A stretch of 64,000 nucleotides of DNA from Candidatus Thiodiazotropha sp. (ex Monitilora ramsayi) (lineage in GTDB: Bacteria > Pseudomonadota > Gammaproteobacteria > Chromatiales > Chromatiaceae), in the NCBI GenBank assembly GCA_025655595.1, contig JAHXIO010000005.1, positions 496,001-560,000 of the forward strand. Direction: 5' to 3'. The position numbers were made by a program, and so were the translations under genes. Shown here piece after piece: positions 1 through 7,773 of this stretch; the first letter of the stretch is position 1; each line of letters opens with the position of its first letter. The notes under the pieces were generated by a model. The model searched no databases, was not told the origin of the DNA, and saw only the letters and a list, made by a program, of their open reading frames with translations.

Positions 1-2312
1 TGTCGCATCCCGAAATCGCAGATGCCGCAGCGAGTCAGGCATTCTATGGTGATACGGCGCTTTATGTGGCGCTCTCTCTGGCAGCGTTCACCATTCTGTT
101 CGGTACCCGGCACATCGATATTACCGAACGTCATGAGGGGATGGTGGCGGCTATCGCCTTTGAGTCACTTATCAAGTTGATCGCGTTCCTCGCAGTGGGT
201 CTGTTTGTCGTATTTGCCGTGTTCTCAGGGCCAGTCGATCTCTTTGCCAAGGCATCTGAGGTACCGGAGGTGGCCAAGTTGTTTGGCTTCGACGCGATGC
301 CTGGCGGTTACGCGAGTTGGTTGTCGCTCACCTTTCTGGCCATGATGGCTATCATGTTTTTGCCGCGCCAGTTTCAGGTTTTGGTGGTTGAGAATGTCAA
401 TGAAGAGCATATTCGCAAAGCGAGTTGGCTCTTCCCTCTCTATCTATTCCTGATCAACCTGTTTGTGTTACCCATAGCCATCGCCGGTCTAATTCTATTT
501 CCTGAGGGTACCGTCGATCCGGACACCTTCGTGTTGACCCTGCCGATGACGGGGAATGCGGAGTATCTCGCACTGTTCGCTTTCATTGGCGGACTGTCAG
601 CGGCAACCGGCATGGTGATCGTGGCGACCATCGCGATATCGACTATGGTGTGCAACGATCTGGTGATCCCCTTTTTGTTGCGTGTGTATGCACTTCACCG
701 GGAAGATATGAGCGGCCTGCTACTGACGATTCGGCGCGGTGCCATCATCGTGATCCTGTTACTGGGGTATCTCTATTTTAAACTCATCGGCGAGTCCTAC
801 GCGCTTGTTACGATCGGATTGGTCTCATTTGCCGCCGCAGCCCAGTTCGCACCGCCCATTTTGATCGGGATCTATTGGAAGGGGGCCAGTCGCGCCGGGG
901 CGATAGCGGGTCTCCTGGGCGGCTTTGTGGTTTGGGCCTACACGCTGGTGTTGCCGGGGTTTGCACGATCGGGTTGGCTTTCTCAGTTATTTCTTGAAGA
1001 GGGGCTTTTTGGCTTGTCCTGGCTGAGGCCGTATCAACTGTTGGGTCTCGATCTGTTCGATCCCATCACCCACGCTGTTTTCTGGAGCATGTTGGTCAAT
1101 GTAGGCCTGCTTGTCGGTGTGTCCTTGTTTGCAAACCAGAGCGCCATTGAGCGTATCCAGGCGACCCTTTTTGTGGATGTGTTCAAGCGCGGTTCGAAGA
1201 CGCGCGATTCGCGGATCTGGGAGAGCACCGCGTCGGTCGCCGAGATACGTGAAATACTGACAAGATTCATCGGTACAGATCAGGCGGTGAAGGCGTTCGA
1301 GCAATTTGGTCTCGAGCGTGGGCAGGTTCTCAGAGATGAGATGCGCGCCGAAAGTGCGTTGGTGGAGTATACCGAGCGTCAGTTGGCCGGTGCGATTGGC
1401 GCCGCCTCGGCCCGTGTGATGATGGGCTCGGTGGTGAAGGGAGAGGAGCTGAGTATTGAAGGCGTGATGAAGATACTCGATGAAACCTCTCAGGTGCTCG
1501 AGTACAGCCGGCAACTCGAACAGAAGTCCCGCGAATTGGAAGCCGCCACCGGTGAACTCAAAGCGGCAAATGAACGCCTTAAGGAACTGGACCGTCTCAA
1601 GGACGAGTTCGTCTCCACGGTCAGTCACGAACTGCGAACGCCACTCACATCGATACGGGCGTTTTCGGAAATCCTGCGGGATAACCCTGAAATGATGTCC
1701 AATCAACGTCAAGAGTATCTGGACATTATCGTCAAGGAGAGCGAACGCCTGACCCGATTGATCAATGAAGTACTGAATCTGGCGAAAATCGAATCCGGAA
1801 GCATCGAATGGGATATGCAGGGTGTGGATCTGCGGCAGGCAATCGAGGAGGCGCTGGTCGCCACTCAGCAGTTGGTGGTAGAGAGTGGAACTGAGTTGAT
1901 CAAACGTATGCCGGATGAGTCGGTGGAGGTCACAGTGGATAAGGACCGTATGATCCAGGTAGTCATTAACCTGATATCCAACGCTGTCAAATTTTGTGAT
2001 GGTGAGAGCGGCCAGATCGGTGTGCGAGTCTTTCAGAACGATGGTATGGCCTGCGTGGAAGTGACCGATAACGGAAGCGGCATCCCTCGTGGCGAGCAGG
2101 AGAGAATCTTTGAGAAGTTCCATCAGGTGAGTGATGCCCAGGATGGAAAGCCTCGCGGTACGGGACTTGGACTGCCTATTTGCCGCCGAATTGTCGAGCA
2201 TCACGGCGGGGAGATCTGGGCGGAGAGTGAATTGGGACAGGGCGCAACATTTATATTTACCCTGCCGCTCAGGGCCGCCGAAGATCGGGAAGAGATTGCT
2301 CGGATTGCTTGA
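1..2312 (+). CDS. CrbS/CbrA-like sodium-solute-symporter histidine kinase (5' partial)
   Basis: The reading frame is open to the left edge, so the start lies outside the window; the internal GTG at 66 is not the real start. The first ~350 visible residues are a multi-pass SLC5 (sodium:solute symporter) region. A soluble linker follows, in the position of the STAC domain, then a coiled coil and a histidine kinase: H-box VSHELRTPLTSIRAF, N-box INLISNAVKF, G1 DNGSGIP and G2 GTGLGLPICRRIVEHHGG. This architecture is that of CbrA (histidine/carbon-nitrogen balance) and CrbS (acetate switch). The exonuclease, receiver and DUF294 genes downstream favour a CrbS-type role in acetate signalling, but the ligand cannot be read from sequence. 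Confidence 0.88.
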   Translation, partial: SHPEIADAAASQAFYGDTALYVALSLAAFTILFGTRHIDITERHEGMVAAIAFESLIKLIAFLAVGLFVVFAVFSGPVDLFAKASEVPEVAKLFGFDAMPGGYASWLSLTFLAMMAIMFLPRQFQVLVVENVNEEHIRKASWLFPLYLFLINLFVLPIAIAGLILFPEGTVDPDTFVLTLPMTGNAEYLALFAFIGGLSAATGMVIVATIAISTMVCNDLVIPFLLRVYALHREDMSGLLLTIRRGAIIVILLLGYLYFKLIGESYALVTIGLVSFAAAAQFAPPILIGIYWKGASRAGAIAGLLGGFVVWAYTLVLPGFARSGWLSQLFLEEGLFGLSWLRPYQLLGLDLFDPITHAVFWSMLVNVGLLVGVSLFANQSAIERIQATLFVDVFKRGSKTRDSRIWESTASVAEIREILTRFIGTDQAVKAFEQFGLERGQVLRDEMRAESALVEYTERQLAGAIGAASARVMMGSVVKGEELSIEGVMKILDETSQVLEYSRQLEQKSRELEAATGELKAANERLKELDRLKDEFVSTVSHELRTPLTSIRAFSEILRDNPEMMSNQRQEYLDIIVKESERLTRLINEVLNLAKIESGSIEWDMQGVDLRQAIEEALVATQQLVVESGTELIKRMPDESVEVTVDKDRMIQVVINLISNAVKFCDGESGQIGVRVFQNDGMACVEVTDNGSGIPRGEQERIFEKFHQVSDAQDGKPRGTGLGLPICRRIVEHHGGEIWAESELGQGATFIFTLPLRAAEDREEIARIA

Positions 2313-2408
2313 TTGTGGTCAGGCTGTGCTGCTGAGAACCGCGAGCAGCTGCTGTGATTATACTTTGTGGAGAGTGGTTGAAATTCAATTTTATATGCTA
2401 TGACATAG

Positions 2409-4544
2409 GTGGCTAAAAACATGGTGGAAAAGTGGAGTCTGCGCTTTCGGGTTTTCCTCTTCTTCGCTTTGATCTCACTCATGGTTCCCGCTCTGTTGGG
2501 ATCGGCTTTGTGGGTCGCAGCGGGCCGAATAGGTCCGGAATCGGTGCCTCATCTGGTGCTATGGGGTGGCGGTGCGGGATTTGCCATTATCGGGGTGGTA
2601 CTTTGGGTATGGCTGAAGTTCGACGAAAATGTCGTTGCGCCTATCAACACGCTAACCAACGATCTGCAAACGCTCATTCACGCAAATCCTGAGCATGGTG
2701 TTGAAACCGAGCCGGGAAAGTATCTGGGGCTGTTGGCGCCAACCGCCAGGGAAATGGCCGCGGCGTTGGAATCGGCCCGGAAGAGGGTCGGCGAAGAGGT
2801 TGAAGTCGCCACCCGCAAGCTGGATCAGCAACGGGCTCGCCTGGAATCCATGCTTCGCGACCTGAATGAAGGGGTGCTGGTGTGCAACCTGAATCACCAG
2901 ATCCTTTTGTATAACCGGCGTGCACTGGAAATACTCCACTACTATGGTGAAATCGGTCTGGGTCGTTCCCTGACGAGTCTGCTCAATACACCGTCCATTG
3001 CCCACGGTCTGGAAAACCTTACCGGACAACTGGAAGACCCGGAATCCGCAGATGGATTCTCGGCGCATGTGGTCTGTTCAACCACCGACGGTAGGCACAT
3101 TATTGAAGGCCAGCTGAGCCTGATACTCGACGCTGATGAAACAGAGGCGACAGGGTATGTGGTGACCTTCGACGATGCCACTGAAAAACTGTCTGAATTG
3201 GGAAAGCGGGATCGGATATTGCGTGATGCCATCGAGGGTTTGCGAGCACCGGTTGCAAACTTGTGTGCAGCCACTGAGATGCTGACCGATGGTGTGGACA
3301 TGGATGATGACGGCCGGAAGATGTTCGAAAATATCCTGAGCGCGGAGAGCAGCGCGTTGTCGAAACGGCTGGAGCAGCTTAGCGAAGACTACGGAAAGAT
3401 CATCACCGGTCACTGGCCGATGAGCGATGTTTACTCTTCAACTTTGTTGAACTGCGTGGTTCGCCGCTTTGAATCAGAAGATGCCATCCAATGCATGATC
3501 AACGGCGACCCTGTCTGGTTGCACTGCGACAGCCTTTCAATTGTTGAAATGACAGAACGGATCATCCGCCGAATTGCAGAAACAACTTCAGCGGCAACCT
3601 TTGAGCTGGAACCAATTGCCAAAAAAGACAAGGTGTATATCGATATCGCCTGGCCAGGAGAAGTCGTCCGTTCCGGTACTATTGATAGCTGGCTGGATGA
3701 ATCTTTCGATGACTGTCTTAAGGGCATGACCGGCCGAGATATATTGGAGAATCACAAAGCCGTGGTGTGGAGCGAAGAGCGAGAGGAGGGTGTTGCCCGC
3801 CTGCGTTTGCCGTTGCCGAAGGCCAAAGGCGATCATCGAAAAGTCTCAGATAAAATGCCGGGCATGGATCCTCGACCGGAGTTTTATGATTTTGATTTGC
3901 TGAAAAACAGGGACAGTGAAAGCTTCGACGAGCGCGCTTTAAGTGAACTGACTTATGTGGTTTTTGATACGGAAACGACCGGTATGGAACCGTCCAGCGG
4001 TGATGAAATTATTCAACTGGCCGGTGTGCGTATCGTTAACGGTCGCATCATGTCGGGTGAGTATTTCGACCAGTTGGTAAACCCGGGCCGCAACATTCCG
4101 CTGACATCCACAAAAATTCACCATATCACCGAAGAGATGGTCAAGAACAAACCACCTATTAGTGAAGTTTTACCGAGATTTTCTGACTATGTGGGTGATG
4201 CTGTTCTCGTTGCCCATAATGCTGCCTTTGACATGAAATTTCTGGAATTGAAACGTGAGTCCTGCGGTATAGGTTTTGATAACCCGGTCTTGGATACAGT
4301 CCTACTCTCGGCCTACATCCACGATCATTCCAACCAGCACACACTGGATGTTCTGGCAGAACGTTTTGGCGTGGAGATCGAGCCCCAGTACCGTCACACC
4401 GCCCTTGGCGATTCAATTGCGACGGCTGAAGTATTTTTACGCATGATTGATTTAATGGTGGCCAGAGGCATACACACTTTTGCCGACGCCATCGAGGTTT
4501 CGGAAAAAATGGTGGAAATCAGAAGGCAACAGTCACGGTATTAG
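2409..4544 (+). CDS. Membrane PAS/pseudo-histidine-kinase protein fused to DnaQ-family 3'-5' exonuclease
   Basis: 711 aa. Two N-terminal membrane segments (about residues 10-35 and 45-68) lead to a HAMP-like linker and coiled coil, a PAS domain (about 150-265), and a kinase-like region in which the H-box position reads EGLRAPVANL with no phospho-accepting His and no clear N-box. The last ~190 residues are a DnaQ/DEDDh exonuclease: Exo I FDTETTG, Exo II HNAAFD, Exo III HTALGDSIATAE. Similar exonuclease genes are known beside CrbS-type kinases and DUF294 proteins. The nuclease looks catalytically intact while the kinase part does not. It may process DNA or RNA, or small oligonucleotides, at the membrane in response to a signal; the substrate is unknown. 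Confidence 0.88.
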   Translation: MAKNMVEKWSLRFRVFLFFALISLMVPALLGSALWVAAGRIGPESVPHLVLWGGGAGFAIIGVVLWVWLKFDENVVAPINTLTNDLQTLIHANPEHGVETEPGKYLGLLAPTAREMAAALESARKRVGEEVEVATRKLDQQRARLESMLRDLNEGVLVCNLNHQILLYNRRALEILHYYGEIGLGRSLTSLLNTPSIAHGLENLTGQLEDPESADGFSAHVVCSTTDGRHIIEGQLSLILDADETEATGYVVTFDDATEKLSELGKRDRILRDAIEGLRAPVANLCAATEMLTDGVDMDDDGRKMFENILSAESSALSKRLEQLSEDYGKIITGHWPMSDVYSSTLLNCVVRRFESEDAIQCMINGDPVWLHCDSLSIVEMTERIIRRIAETTSAATFELEPIAKKDKVYIDIAWPGEVVRSGTIDSWLDESFDDCLKGMTGRDILENHKAVVWSEEREEGVARLRLPLPKAKGDHRKVSDKMPGMDPRPEFYDFDLLKNRDSESFDERALSELTYVVFDTETTGMEPSSGDEIIQLAGVRIVNGRIMSGEYFDQLVNPGRNIPLTSTKIHHITEEMVKNKPPISEVLPRFSDYVGDAVLVAHNAAFDMKFLELKRESCGIGFDNPVLDTVLLSAYIHDHSNQHTLDVLAERFGVEIEPQYRHTALGDSIATAEVFLRMIDLMVARGIHTFADAIEVSEKMVEIRRQQSRY

Positions 4545-4761
4545 TACTTAGGCTCGCCTATATTGGCGGTTACTGCGGAGTGAAAAGCGAACTGCGGTAA
4601 AGGCACAGACAAACCAGTAGCCACGTACCTATCAATCGTAAGGTCACCGAACATCCTGCCGGCAGCACTTGGCTCGAAAGCATCCCAGCGGAATGTGCTA
4701 CTTTTAATTTTAAGATACCGAAAAAATAAGAGAACTTACGAATTACGCGCCGGAGAGCCCC

Positions 4762-5136
4762 ATGCCGAAGAAGATCCTGATCGTTGATGACGAGCCCAAT
4801 ATCGTCTTATCGGTCGAGTTTTTGATGAAACGCTCGGGGTACGACGTGGTTACCGCCATGGATGGCCAACAGGCCTTGGATCTGTTAGCCGAAACCAAAC
4901 CCGATTTGATGATTCTGGATGTGATGATGCCGCGCAAGAACGGTTTCGAAGTCTGTACGGAAGTCCGTGCCGACCAACGGTTTCAAAAACTTCCCATTCT
5001 CATGTTGAGCGCGAAGGGACGGGAAGCCGAGGTCAAGAAGGGTTTATCGCTGGGTGCCGATGCTTACATCACAAAACCGTTTTCCACACATGAGCTGGTC
5101 GAAAAAGTCAACGAACTGCTACAACACAAGGATTGA
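4762..5136 (+). CDS. Single-domain (CheY-like) response regulator
   Basis: 124 aa, a stand-alone receiver with acidic pocket VDDEPN, phospho-acceptor Asp in LMILDVMMP, Thr/Ser position in MLSAKG and the conserved Lys in YITKPF. There is no output domain. It sits 217 bp after the exonuclease fusion and 14 bp before the DUF294 gene, so it is probably phosphorylated by the upstream transporter-kinase and acts by protein contact, perhaps on the nucleotidyltransferase next to it. The assignment as a receiver is firm; the partner is inferred from position. Confidence 0.92.
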   Translation: MPKKILIVDDEPNIVLSVEFLMKRSGYDVVTAMDGQQALDLLAETKPDLMILDVMMPRKNGFEVCTEVRADQRFQKLPILMLSAKGREAEVKKGLSLGADAYITKPFSTHELVEKVNELLQHKD

Positions 5137-5150
5137 GGGGAAATAGTCAA

Positions 5151-6638
5151 ATGATGCCAGCAACTCAACCACCCAGACCACCCAAAACACTGGTCGAGTT
5201 TCGTGCATCGTATTCCACTGCCGGCATCGGCGAAATTCCCCTTCGGGAACTGGTTAGCCAGGAGCTGTTGATATTCAAGCCGGAATCGACCCTGCGCAGC
5301 ACCTTGTTTGAACTCAATCGAGTCGGTATTCAAGCCGGCGTGGTCGCAATAGAGCGTGATACGCCCTTGGGAATCGTCACACTGCATGATCTGGTCGACG
5401 CGATAACGCGCTCGGGTGCGGATCTCGACGATCCTGTATTCCTGTTTATGACCGCTGCACCCGTCTCATTACCGGCCGATTCACCAGCCCATCGAGCGAA
5501 AATCGCCTTGACGCGGGGACGCTTGAGTCATGTGGTGCTGGTCGAGCCTGATGGCCATATTTTCAACCTGTTGTCACCGGTTGACCTGCCGGGATTTCGT
5601 GAAGGCGGGGCCGACGCTCTGATCCAAAGCATCGAACTGTCAAACAACGTGGACAGCATGGCCAAGGCTGCGGAAGCCGTTCGGCAGCGCGGCCGCGAAC
5701 TTTTTGCCAGTGGCATGGGTGTGGAAGCCTTGTGCCAATGGATGTCCGGCCTTAACGATCTGCTCAGCATGCGCGTGATCGAGTTGATTGCCGACGAATT
5801 CGATCTGCCGCCTGTGTCCTGGTGCTGGATGGCATTCGGTTCCGAAGGGCGGCTGGAACAGACGTTTGCGACAGATCAGGACAATGGCTTGATTTTTCAG
5901 CCTGAGAACGAATCGGACACACCCAAAATTCGCGCTGCGTTGGTGGAGTTCGCCAAAGCGGTCAATAAAGCGCTCGATCACTGTGGGTTCGCGTTTTGCC
6001 GTGGCGATATCATGGCAGGCAATCCCAACTTGTGCCTTTCGGTACGAGAATGGCAAGAGAGGTTTCAGCGTTGGATGAAGACACCCGACCCCAAGGCGTT
6101 GTTGAATGCCACCATATTCTTCGACTTCCGGCCGCTTTACGGGCAGAACGAACTGGTCGATGATCTACATCATTGGCTATTGCCGCAACCGGTCAAACAT
6201 CCACGTTTTCTGCATGCCATGGCGGTGGAAGCACTTACCTGTGTGCCGTCCTTGGGTTGGCTGGGTACCTTTTCCTATGACGGTGGTAGCCGGTATCCGC
6301 ATACCATTGATTTAAAGAAACGCGGCAGCCGTCCGTATGTCGATGCAGCGCGTATATGGACACTGAAACACGGTATATGGTCAACCAATACCGTGGAACG
6401 TTTGCGCATCGCTGGCGCGAAGATGCAGCGCGCTACCACTGACACCATCGCCTCTGTCGAGGCGTTCGACTTTATCCAACGCATACGTATAAAAAGACAG
6501 TTGGCCGGAGGTGCCTACGACGAAGTCAATCGGGTCAATCCAAAACACCTGAGTGCAACGCAACGACAAATGATGAAGGAAGCATTCAGACAAGCGAAAT
6601 CGTTACAGCTGAGATTACGGCAGGAATTCGTGGATTGA
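5151..6638 (+). CDS. CBS-domain DUF294 nucleotidyltransferase
   Basis: 495 aa from the ATG at 5151, preceded by GAGGGG; an in-frame TTG at 5133 overlaps the previous gene and has no good ribosome site. The N-terminal ~150 residues carry a pair of CBS-like motifs that usually bind adenosyl ligands. The middle contains a GlnD-type nucleotidyltransferase signature, FGSEGRLEQTFATDQDNG, with G-S and D-x-D catalytic residues, followed by a DUF294 C-terminal substrate-binding domain. Members occur beside CrbS/CbrA kinases and exonuclease proteins. The nucleotidylated target is not known. A hairpin follows the stop codon directly. Confidence 0.88.
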   Translation: MMPATQPPRPPKTLVEFRASYSTAGIGEIPLRELVSQELLIFKPESTLRSTLFELNRVGIQAGVVAIERDTPLGIVTLHDLVDAITRSGADLDDPVFLFMTAAPVSLPADSPAHRAKIALTRGRLSHVVLVEPDGHIFNLLSPVDLPGFREGGADALIQSIELSNNVDSMAKAAEAVRQRGRELFASGMGVEALCQWMSGLNDLLSMRVIELIADEFDLPPVSWCWMAFGSEGRLEQTFATDQDNGLIFQPENESDTPKIRAALVEFAKAVNKALDHCGFAFCRGDIMAGNPNLCLSVREWQERFQRWMKTPDPKALLNATIFFDFRPLYGQNELVDDLHHWLLPQPVKHPRFLHAMAVEALTCVPSLGWLGTFSYDGGSRYPHTIDLKKRGSRPYVDAARIWTLKHGIWSTNTVERLRIAGAKMQRATTDTIASVEAFDFIQRIRIKRQLAGGAYDEVNRVNPKHLSATQRQMMKEAFRQAKSLQLRLRQEFVD

Positions 6639-6642
6639 CTAA

Positions 6643-6666
6643 ATTTCACTCAATTGTGAGTGAAAT
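6643..6666 (+). terminator. Hairpin just after the DUF294 stop codon
   Basis: A perfect 10-bp stem (ATTTCACTCA / TGAGTGAAAT) around ATTG begins four bases after the stop codon. There is no T tract, so it may be a processing or stabilising hairpin rather than a complete terminator. Confidence 0.45.
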
Positions 6667-6753
6667 AGCTTCGTGAGTACGATTAAATATTCTGACTGGT
6701 CAATTCTGCGTGACGGGCAGTCTATTATTCGAATGGTTGGGTACCACATAAAA

Positions 6754-6783
6754 GGGGCGGCGTGTCAGCCGCCCCTGCTTTCT
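6754..6783. terminator. Bidirectional rho-independent terminator
   Basis: Stem GGGGCGGC / GCCGCCCC with a GTGTCA loop. On the plus strand it is followed by TGCTTTCT; on the minus strand by TTTTATG. It separates two convergent units (the DUF294 gene and the DsbA-like gene), which fits termination in both directions. Confidence 0.8.
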
Positions 6784-6850
6784 CTGCATGCATATTTATA
6801 TTTAACGTCGCACACGAGTGGGTGTTTTTGATATATACGGCAAGACGCAA

Positions 6851-7654
6851 TTAATTAATCGCTACTTTCTTATTGTTTTCTATTAATTTGAGTATCTCTG
6901 CCTCAAATACATCAAAGCTGCGAGCACCTACCACACGATTTCCTTCTAGAAATTCACCAGCACTTTTTCCGACAACAAATGTTGGTGTACCTGTAATCTT
7001 TGCACCACCCGCATTTCTGGAACTCTCATCAATCTTTGCGAGGTGTTGGGTTCCCGAAAGACAACTGTTAAATGCTGACATGTCTAAATCAATCTGTTGC
7101 GCGTATTTTGGTAGATTAGTCTCTTCAAGTTTCTTGGCATTGGCGAATAACATACGGTGCATTTCCCAATACTTGTCTTGATCTCCAGCACAATGTGCAG
7201 CTTGCGCTGCTTTTCTGGCGTGTTTATGAAAACCTAAAGGTAGGTCTTTCACAATCCATCGCACTTTTCCTGTATCTATGTATGCTTTTTTAAGTTTAGG
7301 AAATGTCTGCTGAACGAATCTCAGACAATAAGGACATTGGTAATCGGTAAACTCGACTACAGTCACAGGCGCATCTGGTGATCCCATTGATCGACTGTCT
7401 TTGATCGAGACTTTTGCTGTCTTTGGGGGAGAGGGTCTTTTAGGCGCTTGCGCCACCCCCTTTGAGTTTAGACTTTGCAGTAACTTACGGATTTCTTTTA
7501 ACTCGCTGATGATGGCATTTGCTTGTTCTTTTGAAATCGTGTCTGAGCCATTTTCGGAGAGTTGTTCGGCATACACTCCAGGAACAAGCGAAAGACTCAT
7601 TGCTAAAAAAAAGCTAATTACAGAAAGTTTTATCAAGGGCTTATCTTTTGTCAT
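6851..7654 (-). CDS. Secreted DsbA-family thioredoxin-fold protein
   Basis: 267 aa. A signal peptide (about residues 1-29, ending VYA) is followed by a short helical stretch and a DsbA/DSBA-like thioredoxin domain with the active site TDYQCPYCLRF and the cis-Pro segment ITGTPTFVVG. The helical insertion with the HKHARKAAQAAHCAGDQ motif is typical of the BdbD/DsbA-type oxidoreductases that resemble DsbG. It should act in the periplasm as a thiol:disulfide oxidoreductase. Its substrate could be the cysteine-rich secreted protein encoded upstream on the same strand, though a terminator-like hairpin separates them. Confidence 0.88.
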   Translation of the reverse strand: MTKDKPLIKLSVISFFLAMSLSLVPGVYAEQLSENGSDTISKEQANAIISELKEIRKLLQSLNSKGVAQAPKRPSPPKTAKVSIKDSRSMGSPDAPVTVVEFTDYQCPYCLRFVQQTFPKLKKAYIDTGKVRWIVKDLPLGFHKHARKAAQAAHCAGDQDKYWEMHRMLFANAKKLEETNLPKYAQQIDLDMSAFNSCLSGTQHLAKIDESSRNAGGAKITGTPTFVVGKSAGEFLEGNRVVGARSFDVFEAEILKLIENNKKVAIN

Positions 7655-7726
7655 GTGAATAACCTATAGCTTTGGATATGGCGATGGTTCATATCACTAA
7701 AACTCCATCACCTCGTATGCTAAAAG

Positions 7727-7757
7727 GGAGGAGGGAGTAATCCCTCCCCCCTTTTAT
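7727..7757 (-). terminator. Probable terminator after the MopE-repeat gene
   Basis: An inverted repeat of GGAGGGA / TCCCTCC around a short loop lies 17 bases past the stop codon of the upstream minus-strand gene. Read on the minus strand it ends in a TCCCTTTT tract, as expected of an intrinsic terminator. Confidence 0.6.
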
Positions 7758-7773
7758 TCATAGAATAAAGTGA

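Noticed and set aside
987..2204. A 405-codon open frame opposite the transporter-kinase gene
   Set aside because: Shadow of the coding strand; no ribosome site and no recognisable domain.
4545..4761. Possible sigma-54 promoter before the receiver gene (TTGGCTCGAAAGC)
   Set aside because: The -12 half does not match and no activator is adjacent.
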